From contig NC_089743.1 of assembly GCF_040412425.1 (NCBI RefSeq), positions 81,698,471 to 81,762,470 on the forward strand: DNA of 64,000 nt. Direction: 5' to 3'. Shown here piece after piece: positions 26,133-41,770 of the stretch. A model generated the notes under the pieces. That model ran no database searches. It saw only the letters and a list, made by a program, of their open reading frames with translations, and was not told the origin of the DNA. How positions within the stretch are numbered: the stretch's first letter is position 1; the number at the start of each line of letters is the position of its first letter. A program made the position numbers and the translations under genes. Source of the DNA: Macrobrachium rosenbergii (Eukaryota > Arthropoda > Malacostraca > Decapoda > Palaemonidae).

Positions 26133-26205
26133 AAAAACGGATTAAAAATATTTTTATAAAAACGGATTAAAAATATTTTTATAGAAACGGATTAAAAATA
26201 TTTCA
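26133..26205 (+). repeat. 25-bp minisatellite, 3 copies
   Basis: The unit AAAAACGGATTAAAAATATT plus TTTAT repeats at 26133, 26158 and 26183. The third copy carries one substitution and is cut short. Confidence 0.95.
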
Positions 26206-26591
26206 CGGTATATTTTCTTCCAGTGTAGACATTTCTAAAGGTTTATGTCACTGTAAGTAACGTAGAGTCAGCTTATTATTACGTCTTTTAAAGGCAAAAA
26301 GCTGAGCACAGTTGTCCACAACAAACTCGGTCAATGGCAGGCAAAACATCGTCATTGGGTTTCAGTTCTTCGATGATGACGAAAATAGACTGGTTGCATG
26401 ATTCAGGAAACGCGAGGATGGCTCTCTTTAGTTTCCGTACTCTCGATTAATATTATTCCTTCTCTGGAAGTATGAAGATGACATATCAACAGTCAGAAAG
26501 ATTAGGTTGTTCAGCTTATTACTCGGCGTTTTTCCATCACTATGTTTTTTCGAAAGTAAAAACAAATAACGCGCAAAGATCACTGTCTTTT

Positions 26592-26593
<2 letters not shown>

Positions 26594-26651
<58 letters not shown>
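26594..26651. repeat. (GA)n microsatellite
   Basis: A 58-bp GA tract. A short (TCC)n run follows at about 26693-26712. Confidence 0.98.
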
Positions 26652-26654
<3 letters not shown>

Positions 26655-26714
26655 CCGCCGACCTATTGATGGTAAGGGGGAAGTGGTACCAGTCCTCCTC
26701 CTCCTCCTCCTCCC

Positions 26715-27762
26715 TCTCCCAATTCAGCATCACTCAGCTGCAGCCGCACCTTGGCCGTTATTGGAAGTCTATTTTCTCCTCCACAACCTTTACTGGAAAT
26801 ATTTTCTTCTTGTTGCTTTTACTGGAAGTCTCAGGCAACAGAAAATAAAAGTTGCCTAAACAACTCTGAATTGTTCACTCAAATGGAACCTGTGACTTCA
26901 AAAGAATACTGCTGGTCGACAGAGTTCAGAGGTCCACATCAGGCCTCTTACCCTCTTCAACACTCACCAAACTTAGCGATGTGCACAACAAGGTCTGTTT
27001 GTAAACCACAATTATACTATATATTCTATATTCTATTTAAGGAAGAAAAAACATGGACATGTATTTCAATATTATTTCGAAAGTGTTTAATTTATACATA
27101 AATGGCTGTATATCATCTATAAAATTTCAATAACTTAATAACATAAATACAAAATGTGAGTTTAGTCTTTCTGCTTTCTTTGTAGAGAGTACTGACCTTC
27201 AGTAAAGGAGGGTAACGGATGATAAATGACATGCTATGATAACCACAGCGAAACAGAATAGTAACAGAAGTAACTGCTTTCAAGAGATGCCGATCAATCT
27301 GGATCCTACCTCTGAATCCAAAGAAACTGTAATTTGTTTTGTACTTGCTTAAGGAATGATAACTGACTGCAGAAATCCGGCCGCGAACCTTTTCCCTAAA
27401 TTTCTAATTAAAATAAGACTATTCATAAAGATTAGTACCATCTGTATTACTTTGAGGGGAAGAATCATATCATAACAATGAAATTATAAGTAAAAGATTT
27501 TGTCGATATGATAACAAAGCTCTACAAAGGATACCAGGAGTTAGATGACAGGCTACAGAGAAAAAGGATACCTCAAGGCAAATTACGGAAGTTTTATAAG
27601 CAGCTGAGGTGATGATGGAGAGGAGATCAGAGAGTTTGAAAGGCCCTGACTTACTTGGATGAGACCTTATGAGACAGGCAGCCGGGAACGAGTGTAAATT
27701 CATGGAAGTGACAGTACGGAAAAGACATGAGCAGCGGAATTTCATATGGGTTCTAACGACGC
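26715..27762. other. unique stretch without supported exon
   Basis: Frames at 26751-27101 (+) and 27470-27937 (-) are open but lack domains. The latter contains the poly-His translation of the GAT run. Confidence 0.4.
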
Positions 27763-27769
27763 ATGATGA

Positions 27770-27804
<35 letters not shown>
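27763..27804. repeat. (GAT)n microsatellite
   Basis: About 13 GAT units with one GGAT interruption. The minus strand reads as poly-His. Confidence 0.96.
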
Positions 27805-29379
<1,575 letters not shown>

Positions 29380-29600
29380 TAATTCTCCCAAGCTGCAATT
29401 TGCCATCATCGACGGACGTGACCGCCCGAACAGCCAACCGACCGTGTAAAGGCGCTGGTAGTTTGACGCGCTGATAAACCTGATCAGGCAGCTGATTATT
29501 GCATGAAGTCGCCTCCAAGGATCAACCATTAATTTGCAATCATTCGATGTCGTTCTCGAGTGCAACTGCTCGCACGTTATTGCCCACAACCGGATCAAAA
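29380..29600. other. GC-balanced block with homeodomain/POU-like words
   Basis: Unlike its flanks, this block has mixed composition, several CpGs and no slippage repeats. It contains TGATTATTGCATGAA and CATTAATTTGCAATCATT, words like homeodomain and POU-type binding sites. It resembles conserved regulatory DNA in texture, but conservation cannot be judged here. Confidence 0.25.
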
Positions 29601-32222
29601 GAAATTCTTAATTTACTGACGGGGTATTGAAGGCGCGCACGAAGGAGTTCCAGATGTGATTACAAATATTATCGCTTCGATATCAAGGAATTACAAGAAT
29701 TGTTGTTATTTTCGTACCTTTGGTACAATCAAAGGCATCGACAGCTTCAGTTTCGAGTTTTTGGGGGCAATTATTTGGCTGTTTATGTCACGTTATTGCT
29801 CATTTTTACTCACTTCAGATGAAAGGATTCATTCACAGAACCATTCTGAAGTTACTGTGAAAAGGATACTCTGTGTTCAATCTTCGTCTAGACAAGGAGA
29901 ATACAAGAAAGCGACTTCCCAGTCATGCCTCTCAAACTGTAACGATCCCCTAATTATCAGGAAACAGACATGATAAATATTACTGTAATAACGAGCTTAG
30001 CATACTTTTACATTATCGAAAACGAAGCGTCACTCAATAACATCCGCAAATAGAAGGTTATGCTTTTCACACTTGCTATTTAGTGTTGCTTTGCTTGACA
30101 AGAGGCAGCAACGCCAGGAACATTCCCCAGTACTTAACATACACCAACTAGAATGGTGACACTGTCACTGGATAAGTAGGCCTACCAGTATTGCTGATAT
30201 CAAATTCAACCACTAAAAGGTGGTAAAAAGAACAAAAATCTAGAAATAAATTTTATGTGGTATTACGTTGCTGAAAAGATGGAACAGTAAATTCGTCTAT
30301 ACAGGAGCTAAATGAAATCTGACACAAGTCCAAATAAAATGGCTCGCAATTAAATAAAGGTCGAAGTTGGACGCTATGATCATCTAGGATAAAAACATAT
30401 TTCATTATAAGCAAAAATTAAATAACAGAAATATCCCTTTCTTATAAGCACATTCAAACAATCCTTGATTACATATAAACACATTCATTTTTATCAAGAT
30501 GGACAGTTTATACTAAGATGAATAATAATTTAAAAGCAATTAAAAGATTGGAATACAGAGTGCAATGAAAAAACAAATGGATATTTGGTGAACGACAACT
30601 TAATAAATTTATTAATAAAATTTGAGTGGGAAATAACGCCATGGACAAACGATAAGTAACGAAGTTGCCAAGATTTGATATTGGACCCAGCAGACTCTGC
30701 CTCAAGATATATCGCAGGCAGGAATCCATGTTCCACAGGAATAAATGATCGAAGTGAGTTAGTCAGTTATTATCTCAGACGACAGAGGGAAAAATATCAG
30801 CATTCATTTTAGAACAATTCGATCCGTATTTGAGAAAGATAGCGAAGTATTTCGATTTACTGACATGAAACAACTCGTTATGAGAGAAGTTACTATTACT
30901 AAAATAACATAAAATTACTGAAAGTCGTCTGGAAGGATATACAGACGCAAAAACTAATAAAACTACCGAAAAAGATAAACAATATCTTTCACTAGTAATG
31001 ATACATATTTCTAAAATACGGTTTCCTGGCTGTAACCTCAAGGGTCAGTCATAAAATGCGAAAATCCAAAAGACTCAATTCAGAAATTTATATGGCGAAC
31101 AGACTGAAGATCGAACTTTTTTTTTTTTCTATTTCAACCTCGCTTCAGCGATGATCTTCCAAAGACAAGGTGATACAACACAATCTTCCCATTAGTTTCC
31201 ATTTTCTTTTTCACGTTGCACAGTTTACACCAGACAGTCAGTGAATTGAGTCACGCATTGCTGAATTCACGAAGGATCCCAAAGGGGATTTTTGGCAAGA
31301 TTTATTTGTACCGTGAAAACAAAAGACTCTCATCCTCTGAAAACAAACGTTCAAATATTCTTCTTTTCGTATTGATAATATTACCATTATAATTATTATC
31401 AAGAAAGACAAGTCTCTTTTTGAAACTTACCACAGATGGATTTTTGTCTTCAGACAACCATAAGCCCTACGCTACCAAACATTTTTTTTATTCTGATAAC
31501 AGTGTTATACCAAATATCACCAAATTACCTTACTGCAGCAATGTCACCACTTCTTAAGGAGACCTAAAGCTTAACACACTTTTACGCCTCGCGTATTTTG
31601 TACAAGGCAAGAGTTTTGCTAAATTCTACTTATTCAAACAACTTGATAGTTAAATTACTTGGTAATCAGTAGTGACTTTCAGGGGACAACCCATGCATCA
31701 TCGGTGATCACAAAAGAGAGTGTTATTTTGGCATTATTATTCACGGGGTAATCGTGACTGGCGTTTTTGAAATCTTTAAATTTATCAATAACACAAGCGA
31801 GGCATCCTGCAAGGTCTTTTCAAAATATTGAATCGGTACAAAAAACGACGAAGGCTTTGGTATAAAACAGAATGCTTTTCTGGCTTTATCATATATAAAA
31901 ACTGCATTTATAAAATGAACTTTATATCCTTGACATTGGAACAGTCTTTAGAGGCACCAAGTTTCCAACGTAATTTGAAGGTTACTTCTTTTCCCTAGCT
32001 GTGCTATATGAAAATCTGAACACAAAAAAGGACTTCATTAAAGGATCCTTCCAATTCCTGTAAATGTAGAAACTGGAGTATTAGTTTTCACGGTATTTCG
32101 GTGTACGCCAAAGATCTAGACGAAAACTTTAAATAATACCTCTGCTTACTGCAACACGTGTGCATACTTTTGTAATATTATACGTCTTATTTAAACCAAA
32201 AGGGAATGTCAATAGCCATCTA

Positions 32223-32225
<3 letters not shown>
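29601..32225. other. long AT-rich unique stretch
   Basis: About 2.6 kb without microsatellites apart from a T-run near 31119. No exon or repeat family is recognised. Frames such as 29656-29973 and 30775-31041 have no domain. Confidence 0.5.

Positions 32226-32312
<87 letters not shown>
32226..32312. repeat. (TA)n microsatellite
   Basis: An uninterrupted TA tract of about 87 bp. Confidence 0.98.
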
Positions 32313-32315
<3 letters not shown>

Positions 32316-33950
32316 ATACAGTAAGCTGAGAAAAGAAACGAGCTGGGCTGCTGAAACTCAGTTCGGATTTAAAACACCTACTGGAGAAAGAAAACAGTTT
32401 CTTCTTTTGATTCCAAGGATATCCTGTGATCCAACGGAAAATACTGGACATGAATACTATAGTATTAAGGAAGTTTTACCAAGGTATGGATCTGCAGTTT
32501 CCGCTCCCCTCTTCGGGAAGCATTCAGCTCAACACTGAGCAACAGCGTACATGTGCACTTTTGTCATTGCAAAATGGCCTCACAATCGCATGCCGGCTTT
32601 CAATTTCCGCGCTAATTTTACACCCCTTCCGTTCTCTTAAAGGAGCGCGGGTTTCTGCCTCCATAATAGGGGTGGTTTGGGAGAACTTTATGTCTTTAAA
32701 ATACTGGTGTAAACAAGGTAATTCTTAAGTACGATCTTTCACTTCTGCAGCAATGAATCACTTGGTGGAAGTAATATTCCCTAAGCGATGGTAATGAACG
32801 AGCCTTCGACGCTAAGCCCTTCGTTGACGCACCAAGAAGGAACGCTTTCAACATTATTAACGCGGAGAAAATAACGAACGCCTTTGATGGACGTACCGAA
32901 AAGGAACCTCTTGCCCACTATTAATAGACCGGAATAACAAGCACCCGTCACAGTTTAGGAAATCCTCGGGGGCTCTGTAGTGTGTAATGCTAGAATTTAA
33001 TGCTGGCTGGAGTAGTGAGAGCGATTCATCATCACTGCTTACCAATTAATCTGGAGCCCGAACCTTCAAAAATGACCTCGTCAGATTTAACTTTACCGAC
33101 GCTTTGCGACCACAAAAACCAGTGTCTGAGGCGATTATTATTATCCCACTTTAAATGGACTGATATTTGTCTTGGCTCACATTGTTCATTTTTTGTCATC
33201 CTTACTTGCATCCAGGTTTAGACTTTGAATGACTCCGATTTAACTTCGAAAGTTGCGATACAATCAAGCAATAATAAGGGGAACAAAAGTTCAAGGCGCC
33301 GCCTACATTACAAGAGTGCTCCTTGTACAAAATAAAAGAAGCAAAGAAAGTTGTTCCCTCCTGCAGCCCCCCCAAATGGATGGCCCTTCAACCTTTTCGT
33401 CAATAGTTGTCGTTTTAATTTCTAGTGCACACTTTACTTTTTATTAATATTTCAAGGGCAAAAACCTAGCAACTGTACTAAAACTTGGGTTTATTTTATC
33501 AAAGAAAATATTAACATGAATTGAGTACGTAGTTAGGAGACCTGCTTCAGCAATTCTAAAACTTTCTCTTAATATTATCTTCATTATTGTTGTTCATAGT
33601 CAGTATACAGTAAAACTGAGACACTAACCTGCCCGTCAAGCTTTCACCAAAACAAATGGCAACACCAGAAAAAAAAAAAAAACATACATTAATAAACATA
33701 AATAGAAACAAAACACAGTTCGCAAAACAAGTGAGGCGAAAATCTGCACACAATGAATTCTTTTGGGTATTTCTCCATTCTTTGTCGTAATTTGATCGCT
33801 TCAATAAAACATACAGGCAAGATTATAACAACGCAATCAACGGTTCCTACACTATCAATTTAGTTAGAATTACGTATGAATGCCAATTTCCTTACTTTCA
33901 TGACATCTGTTACGAAGCCATAACATATCATGCAGTACTATAGTAAAAGA
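32313..33950. other. unique stretch with GC-balanced patches
   Basis: At 32790-32945 two loosely similar segments share GACG(C/T)ACC, AAGGAAC and ATTATTAA words, a possible very old duplication. No supported exon. Confidence 0.4.
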
Positions 33951-34172
33951 AGTATACCTTAATTTTACCAGACCACTGAGCTGATTAACAGCTCTCCTAG
34001 GGCTGGCCCGAAGGATTAGACTTATTTTACGTGGCTAAGAATCAATTGGCTACTTAGCAACGGGACCTACAGCTTATTGTGGAATTCCTCTAACTCTTCA
34101 TTAGCCGGCCGGAGAGTCGTACTCGGGCCTAACGAGTGCAAGGCCACAACTCTACCGACTCTCCCAAGGAAG
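33951..34172 (-). mobile_element. tRNA-derived SINE, copy 2 (internal deletion)
   Basis: Same family as 5294-5569, reverse orientation, ending in the shared AAGTATACCTTA tail at 33950-33961. Relative to the copy at 52218 it lacks 48 bp between GTGGA and the CTTCAT segment. The B box is mutated (GAGTACGACTC when read on the minus strand). Confidence 0.88.
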
Positions 34173-35637
34173 AGCTATAGTGCCTCCATAATACCTTACA
34201 AAGTATATTGTTTACTCCCCATAAATAGGGTATCAAGGATCCAGTATTAAGTAAAATCAATCAAAACAAAAGGAAAAACTGAGTACTAAAGAGAAGGGAA
34301 CAACGTGCTCGAGCAGAAAAATTGCGGGCATTAAATTTGTCAAACTGGGCCTTGGTGTTGACTTCCTGATTTGAGTCATGGTTGAAAATACTTCCCACAC
34401 AGATAGGTAGTTGAAAATGGTATGGTCATGTACATTGGCTTTCCAGCACCCCTTAGAGTTGATTTCAACCTCCCTATGAGTGCTAGAATCCAGGTTTGGA
34501 AACTGTTCTTGTTATTCAAAAGCGATCTATTTCTACGTCAGCACTGTATATAAGAACTGCAAAGACGCCATTCTTCTGTCAAAAGACAATACTATTAATT
34601 GTCCTTCCTCTAACCTCATATACACATTTCTAATGATGCATTTATTTATTGAATAGTCAACGATGAAACTATCAGCAAAACCAACTCCTTCATCAAATGT
34701 TCCTAACATTTACTGACTAGCAACGCATCTCAGACCACCAGCTATCAGTATTGGTAATGCATTCATTAATTCGTCATATGTTCGAGAAATTAGACCTGAT
34801 TCTCTGTCAATCTAGTTTCGATAAGTCACAACTAGTAACAAGTTATCTCCAAATCAGCGAACGCAAGTCAATTTTGTAATTAACATCCACCAACCTGTCG
34901 TAAATGAATCATAGACAAATGGCTTAAAATCATTCGCGTTTTTAATCTAAAACCCAAGTTTTCTGGCCAAGAGCAACCTGACACATCTTGTGTTTATAAC
35001 AGCAATCCAAGTTTCTTTTATTTCTAATATGATTTTGTTTTACTTTCATTTCTAATATACTCTAGTTTATTTTCCTTCTGATTGATTGATTATGAAATTT
35101 AGGTCTTGAAGACCAGATTTCCAGCATATTTTTGTTCCCTTGTTTTATTCTTAATACTATATTCATTTTCAAATACTATATTCATTTTCAAATATATTCA
35201 AGCTTCTGGTTCATTTCTAATGTATCTCTTTTTCCTTTTTACGTGTTCTTTTTTTCCCTATCTACTGCAAATATAATCCTGCTTACTTATGACATGCAAA
35301 TCATGGTTTGCTTACATTTCATTCACAATATTTCCAGAGGCAATCGAAAACATGAATGTACATTACTCAGATATCCATGTCACTTAGTATCACCTCCTAG
35401 GGAATGGAATACAACTTAGAAGTGCTTAAATAAAATTTCCTTTCCTTGCAAAAAGTACTAGAATTTACATATTACCAATATTCCTTCCCTTTGCTCTCTT
35501 TGCTAAACAAATAAATTTAATCTGTTACAATGCACCAAAAACCCTATACAAAAGAGAATTATACGAAAAGGGAATAAGCAATAAAAGTGAACTGAAGAAC
35601 CGATACAAAAACAGAGAAGCTAAATAAAATACTTGTG
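34173..35637. other. AT-rich unique stretch
   Basis: A small tandem repeat ATACTATATTCATTTTCAA occurs twice at about 35155-35193. No gene. Confidence 0.5.
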
Positions 35638-35688
35638 AGGAGGAGAGGAGGAGGAGGAGGAGGAGGAGGAGGAGGAGGAGGAGGAAGG
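35638..35688. repeat. (GGA)n microsatellite
   Basis: About 16 GGA units. Confidence 0.96.
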
Positions 35689-35773
35689 TGGTAAGTCACA
35701 CGACAAGAATGTCCATGTCATGAAAAAATATGACCTCCTTCAAGTCGGCGCTCAGAAAGAGCACGCTTTGTCC

Positions 35774-35775
<2 letters not shown>

Positions 35776-35843
<68 letters not shown>
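35776..35843. repeat. (GA)n microsatellite
   Basis: A 68-bp GA tract. Confidence 0.98.
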
Positions 35844-35846
<3 letters not shown>

Positions 35847-36827
35847 TTATCATCTATCTCAATATCGTCGATTAAGTACTGAAACTTATACTTAGGATCA
35901 TCACAGTGTGGTGCATAATTCACACATATACACATCACACAATTGTCCTCATAAGCAAAAGGAGACAGGTTGAGCTATGTAAAGCTCTGATATTATTTAA
36001 ATATGAAAAACAAAATTGAAAATGATGAAAAATAACTTCTGTGATTGACGTCCTTTTCTAACACTACGGTAAAACAAAAACAAATGGGATGAGAAAGCGA
36101 ACATGGCGTGATTAATGAAACATTATTATCATCTAAAAAATTCAGATTATAAGAGCCAGTTATTTTATCTACATTAATGTCTTTACTGAAGCATAAAATA
36201 CTTGCATCAAGTTCATTCTTATATGGAAGAAATGAAGTGTTATGATAAAGAATGTATGTAACGTAAAAATTGCAATTACCCGTAAATGAAAATAATAATA
36301 AAGATACGAGATTAGGATGTGAATTTCTAAGATAATATATTGAAAGTATGACCTACATAAGGTGTCTCTTACCCGCTATTTATAAAATGCACATTAATGA
36401 AATAAATTTGTCACTGGAAGAGTATTTAATTTTACAGGGAGATGAGGGTTCTCAATACAGAACCTCTGATGCGCCATTCCAATAAGCACCTGTTTTTTTA
36501 ACATCCCTTCTATCCTCTCCGATTATGACCTTCGTTCCCTTTCCTTTCCCTGGATGACGCGTAAACGATAAGAGTGGCCGAAACAGACAGACAGATGGCG
36601 ATCTATTTACGGAAGTGTGGCAATAAAAGCGGCAAACACTTCCTTCCCCTCGTCGGCCAAACAGGTTTTAGGGGTCTCCCACAAACTTGCTAGGGGAATA
36701 CCCTAGACTTTAGGGGAGAATATATCACCACTCGGGGGGAAAAGATTTAAGCAGGAATAGTGCCGTGTCTAGAATTGGCTAGAAGTACGGTGGGACGGGA
36801 GGAGCTGAATGAGAGGAAACTGGGAGG
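35844..36827. other. unique stretch
   Basis: AT-rich to about 36440, then more balanced and CpG-containing to 36827. No exon is recognised. Confidence 0.45.
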
Positions 36828-36931
36828 TTGAAGGTGCTAAAGATGTTAAATTATGTTAGGTTGGAAGGGGAAAAATATTCAGGCACACAACTGGAAATCC
36901 AATGAGAATACAGTGGAAAAAACAAGCAAAT

Positions 36932-36987
<56 letters not shown>

Positions 36988-37079
36988 CTTTCTCTTTTGC
37001 TGAAAGTGCGTCATGCTCTCTCTCTCTCTCTCTCTCTCTCCCTCTCCTTTTTTTCTTCCTCTTTTGCTGGAAGTGTTTA

Positions 37080-37119
<40 letters not shown>

Positions 37120-37230
37120 TGAAGGTGCTAAAGATGCTAAATTATATAAGGTTGGAAGGGGAAAAATATTCAAGCACACAACTGGAAATCCAATGAGAAT
37201 ACAGTGGAAAAAAACAAGCAAATAATTCTC
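36828..37230 (+). repeat. segmental tandem duplication ending in CT arrays
   Basis: A block of about 111 bp starting TTGAAGGTGCTAAAGATG occurs at 36828-36938 and 37119-37230. Both copies contain GGTTGGAAGGGGAAAAATAT and CCAATGAGAATACAGTGG, and both run straight into CT arrays. They differ at about five positions plus one A insertion, so the duplication is fairly recent. Confidence 0.95.
36981..37080 (-). repeat. CT minisatellite units, minus orientation (2 units)
   Basis: Two units of CTCTTTTGCTG(A/G)AAGTG (36981-37015 and 37046-37080) are each embedded between CT arrays. Read on the minus strand they are CACTTTCAGCAAAAGAG, the same unit found in plus orientation at 37580-37799. Confidence 0.92.
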
Positions 37231-37579
37231 TCTCTCTTTCTCTCTCTCTCTCTCACTTTCATATCGAGCACCATTTATCCTTCCTCGTGCATTTGGATGC
37301 GTGTGTGCGTGTGTGAGTGTTTACTTTGGGCCGCACTACTTGTAACCGCACAAGACCATATAAGAGGCGGGCAGAGAGACCTGGCAAACATTCATCTGCA
37401 TAAACGCAATCTCTCACTTTTAAGAGAATAGCACAAACATTCACACAGACTAGTAATGTAGATGTGAGGTATATGAGTGCATCTCTCATTAAGTTTAACC
37501 ATAAAAGTTCATAACATTAACAAACAATAAAATATACTATATGCATATCATAATGGCAAATTCAAGCTATCCAGAACAT

Positions 37580-37609
37580 TACGAAACACCTTCAGAAAAA
37601 GAGGAAAAA

Positions 37610-37680
<71 letters not shown>

Positions 37681-37697
37681 CTTTCAGCAAAAGAGGA

Positions 37698-37765
<68 letters not shown>

Positions 37766-37837
37766 GAAACACTTTCAGCAAAAGGGGAAGAAAATAAGGA
37801 GAGAGAGAGAGAGAGAGACAGAGAGAGAGAGAGAGAA
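37580..37837 (+). repeat. GA minisatellite units, plus orientation (3 units)
   Basis: Units containing CTTTCAGCAAAAGAGGAAG occur at 37580-37612 (variant CCTTCAGAAAAAGAGG), 37678-37702 and 37763-37799. They are separated by GA arrays of about 65 and 60 bp and followed by a GA tract with a CA interruption and then a G-run. The apparent 105-codon Arg-Glu frame is slippage sequence. Confidence 0.93.
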
Positions 37838-38629
<792 letters not shown>

Positions 38630-38631
<2 letters not shown>

Positions 38632-38895
38632 ATTTTGGGACCTAAGAGGCTAGAAAGTGCAAGAAGAATTGGAACGGAAGGACCTTACTATCCAGAGGAT
38701 TGTAAAACTTTAAAGTCGATCAACGAGCTGCAGATCTGTGTAAAAATGTAAAAAAGCTTATGCTGCCTTATGCCAGCTCGGCTCCTCACTCAAGGATGGC
38801 ACGTAAGTGTGGTAAGGTGTTGCCAATCATGGTTATGCAGAAGCATTCTACACAGGGAGCTTCATCCTAGATTCAATAGTTAAAACATGAGATTG
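38630..38895 (+). mobile_element. LINE-like 3' end fragment
   Basis: The portion GCAGAAGCATTCTACACAGG through ATTCAATAGTTAAAACATGA (38837-38886) matches 55919-55970, which lies downstream of a reverse-transcriptase-like coding remnant. This copy has no readable coding frame and follows the TA array directly. Confidence 0.5.
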
Positions 38896-39223
38896 CAGGG
38901 TACTGCTGATCTTGCTTATCTCTGGATATATATACTATATATATATACTATATTTACATATATATATTCTGGTGAAATAAGGAACTTAGAGAGAGCCTAC
39001 ATTAATATCACAAAGATTAATAGAAGAAATGAGAAGTGCCTCCGATTATCACGTTAAGGAAGACGAAACAAGGACATACGTATGAGACCTGCCACATTTT
39101 CGTAATGCATGAATAATCAGCTATTCCATTTATTACCAAGTCATGATGTACGATAAATGCAATTTCTGATGATTTATTTACAACGTATGTAAATATTGAC
39201 AGAAACGTGTGTAAGCTTTTTAG

Positions 39224-39335
39224 AACGTGTTTGTTTATTTACTTTTAACTATTGTGCACAAATCTACGATTCTACAGACAACGTGTTTGTTTATTTACTA
39301 TTAACTATTGTACACAAATCTAAGATTCTACAGAC
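39224..39335 (+). repeat. 56-bp tandem duplication, 2 copies
   Basis: Copies start AACGTGTTTGTTTATTTACT at 39224 and 39280 and differ at three positions. A third start (AACGCATTTC) follows at 39336. Confidence 0.95.
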
Positions 39336-40232
39336 AACGCATTTCATATGTACACTATGTCCACTGGCCGAAAAACTGACCATTCAAATTCATCATGAGT
39401 AAGATGCGTGTACAAAAGAACTTATTTAAAATACTATTTATACGTACAAAAATCAAGCAATACGAATTATGGAAATGATAATTCCCGGTAGCATTATGAA
39501 TGCAACAGACACCAACATTAATTATAATAACGACAAAACATTCCTTTTCTAGATGAGTATGTTTTCTGGAAAACCAAGCCAGTTCTAAGATAAAATGATC
39601 ACTATAACGCATTCCAAGGATATAAAATAACGCCAAGATTTATTTTTATTTGACATGGCTTTGTTAAAATCAAATCCAATGATAATAATGAAATCTTTCA
39701 AAACAAAAAGCCCAAAAAACATTTTCTTTGCCAAGACAGAGAAAAAAATAAGAAAACGACTGGCAATAATATTACTAACGGGCAGACAAGAACCATAAAA
39801 AAAAAAAAAAAAAAAGAGAAAGAGTTAATTTAAGAACGGTCTCCTTTCAAAAAGTTTAATCCAAAGAGAAGCTCAAACACCAGTAGTGAGAAGAAAACCC
39901 TTTGCGGCACAGATGGCGAGGGCGATATCCACTCCTTTTAATTCCGATTTTATGCAAGCGAACACAGATAATTACAACTGATACGCTGAGGGGATTAATT
40001 TCATTTCTCTTCGGCGCAACGCCATCTTGGGATCGAGCCAACAGCCTTGGGGCATCCCCCTCCTTCGTCCCCTCCCGCGGGCAGGGACCCACAGCCTACC
40101 CGCCCCTACCAGACGTCCAGCTAACCGGTTATCAACCTCTAGCAATAACTGATAAGGGACAGATAAAGAGGTACTTTAACAACACCTATAATAACCACTT
40201 CTAGTTTATTCAAGTCACCAAAGGATGATAAG

Positions 40233-40237
<5 letters not shown>
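39336..40237. other. unique stretch with poly(A) run and GC-balanced patch
   Basis: An A-run lies at about 39798-39815. At 39900-40135 composition is balanced, and the frames 39902-40204 (+) and 39856-40092 (-) overlap on opposite strands without domains. Confidence 0.4.

Positions 40238-40302
<65 letters not shown>
40238..40302. repeat. (GA)n microsatellite
   Basis: A 65-bp GA tract. Confidence 0.98.
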
Positions 40303-40305
<3 letters not shown>

Positions 40306-40896
40306 ACTTGAAATTTCTTTGACGCTGTACCATCTCTTCAAGATTAACCACACGCAAAACTATCCAAAACTGGTTACGTTCCATCGACGTTTTCCTAAGA
40401 AAGACCACGAATGATCGAACACATAAAACAAGAAGGGGTTCCGGCGCTCAGGGAGTGGCAGAAGTTGTTGTAACTCTGATTTCTAGCGTCAAGGTCTTAG
40501 AACCCTTTTGGAAGAGAGGTTCATGCGGCCCAATATAAAATATAAACTTGTAATACGATAAGAGGAGACAAGGTGTCTTACACGGCCTGCAGAAGAACGA
40601 CCTGGGATAAAACTGTGATAAGATGGCACGAAAAAGATCTTCTTTACAGAGTCAAAATTACATTCTTCAGGAAAGTGGCGAGATTCAAGTGATCTCAGGA
40701 CTCAAGGGAATGGAAATGTCTTGCTGTTTTCGACTACATTACGAATAATACCACGAAAGACAGTCTAAGGCTATGAGAGGCTGACCATAGTCACTCAGTA
40801 GGGAAAATTTTCTAGGAAAAATGAGACACCAACATTCAACAAAAAGAGTAAAGACAACAGTACATATGAACTGGTTTGTGAACACACCATGTCAAA

Positions 40897-40943
<47 letters not shown>
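40897..40943. repeat. (AAT)n microsatellite
   Basis: About 15 AAT units in otherwise unique AT-rich DNA (40303-41576). Confidence 0.97.
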
Positions 40944-41571
40944 GAGTGTTTGAATGAAAACAAATGCTGTTTTCTGAAGTTTGAGCATTACGGACTCAAG
41001 GTGAAATTAGAGGATAAATGATGCACAGGAAGTCATATTTATTTTTTACTGATGAAGAAACCATTTGCCGGAAAATTTTAGTCCATCAGCACTCCAAGCT
41101 AACAAATTCAGTATGTGCACAATGGAACATACTTTTCCACCAATAAGCCGCTTCCCCAGAGAGAAAAAAACTGTCATTATCGCATTCATAGTTTTAACTG
41201 CTGGATTGCAGATGAAATCCCTCGCTGAAAATCTTCCATAAAATTATCCACTTCATACACACACACAAAATGCTTATCAGTAGAGAGTGCTATTCACTTT
41301 ATCTAGTAAACACTGTCGCGCTTCGTGGAATCTAATCCCCTTCCTTACCAGTACTTCTTACAGACCAAATATCAATACTTTCCAGATTTTTCACTTCTTC
41401 CCTCTAGAACTCGTGAATTACATACTTTAAATCGACCTATAGTACACTATTCTTTCCACCTACATCTTTCTGCTCTGCCTGTTTCTATCTGCAAATAAGA
41501 AAATATTCAAATAATTACTGCAGTATCTCTCGTTTGCATTTTTATCCTGTGATCCAATTGTTTGTAAAACT

Positions 41572-41770
<199 letters not shown>

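Noticed and set aside
32790..32945. Tandem duplication of about 70 bp
   Set aside because: Similarity is limited to scattered words and could be chance without an alignment score.
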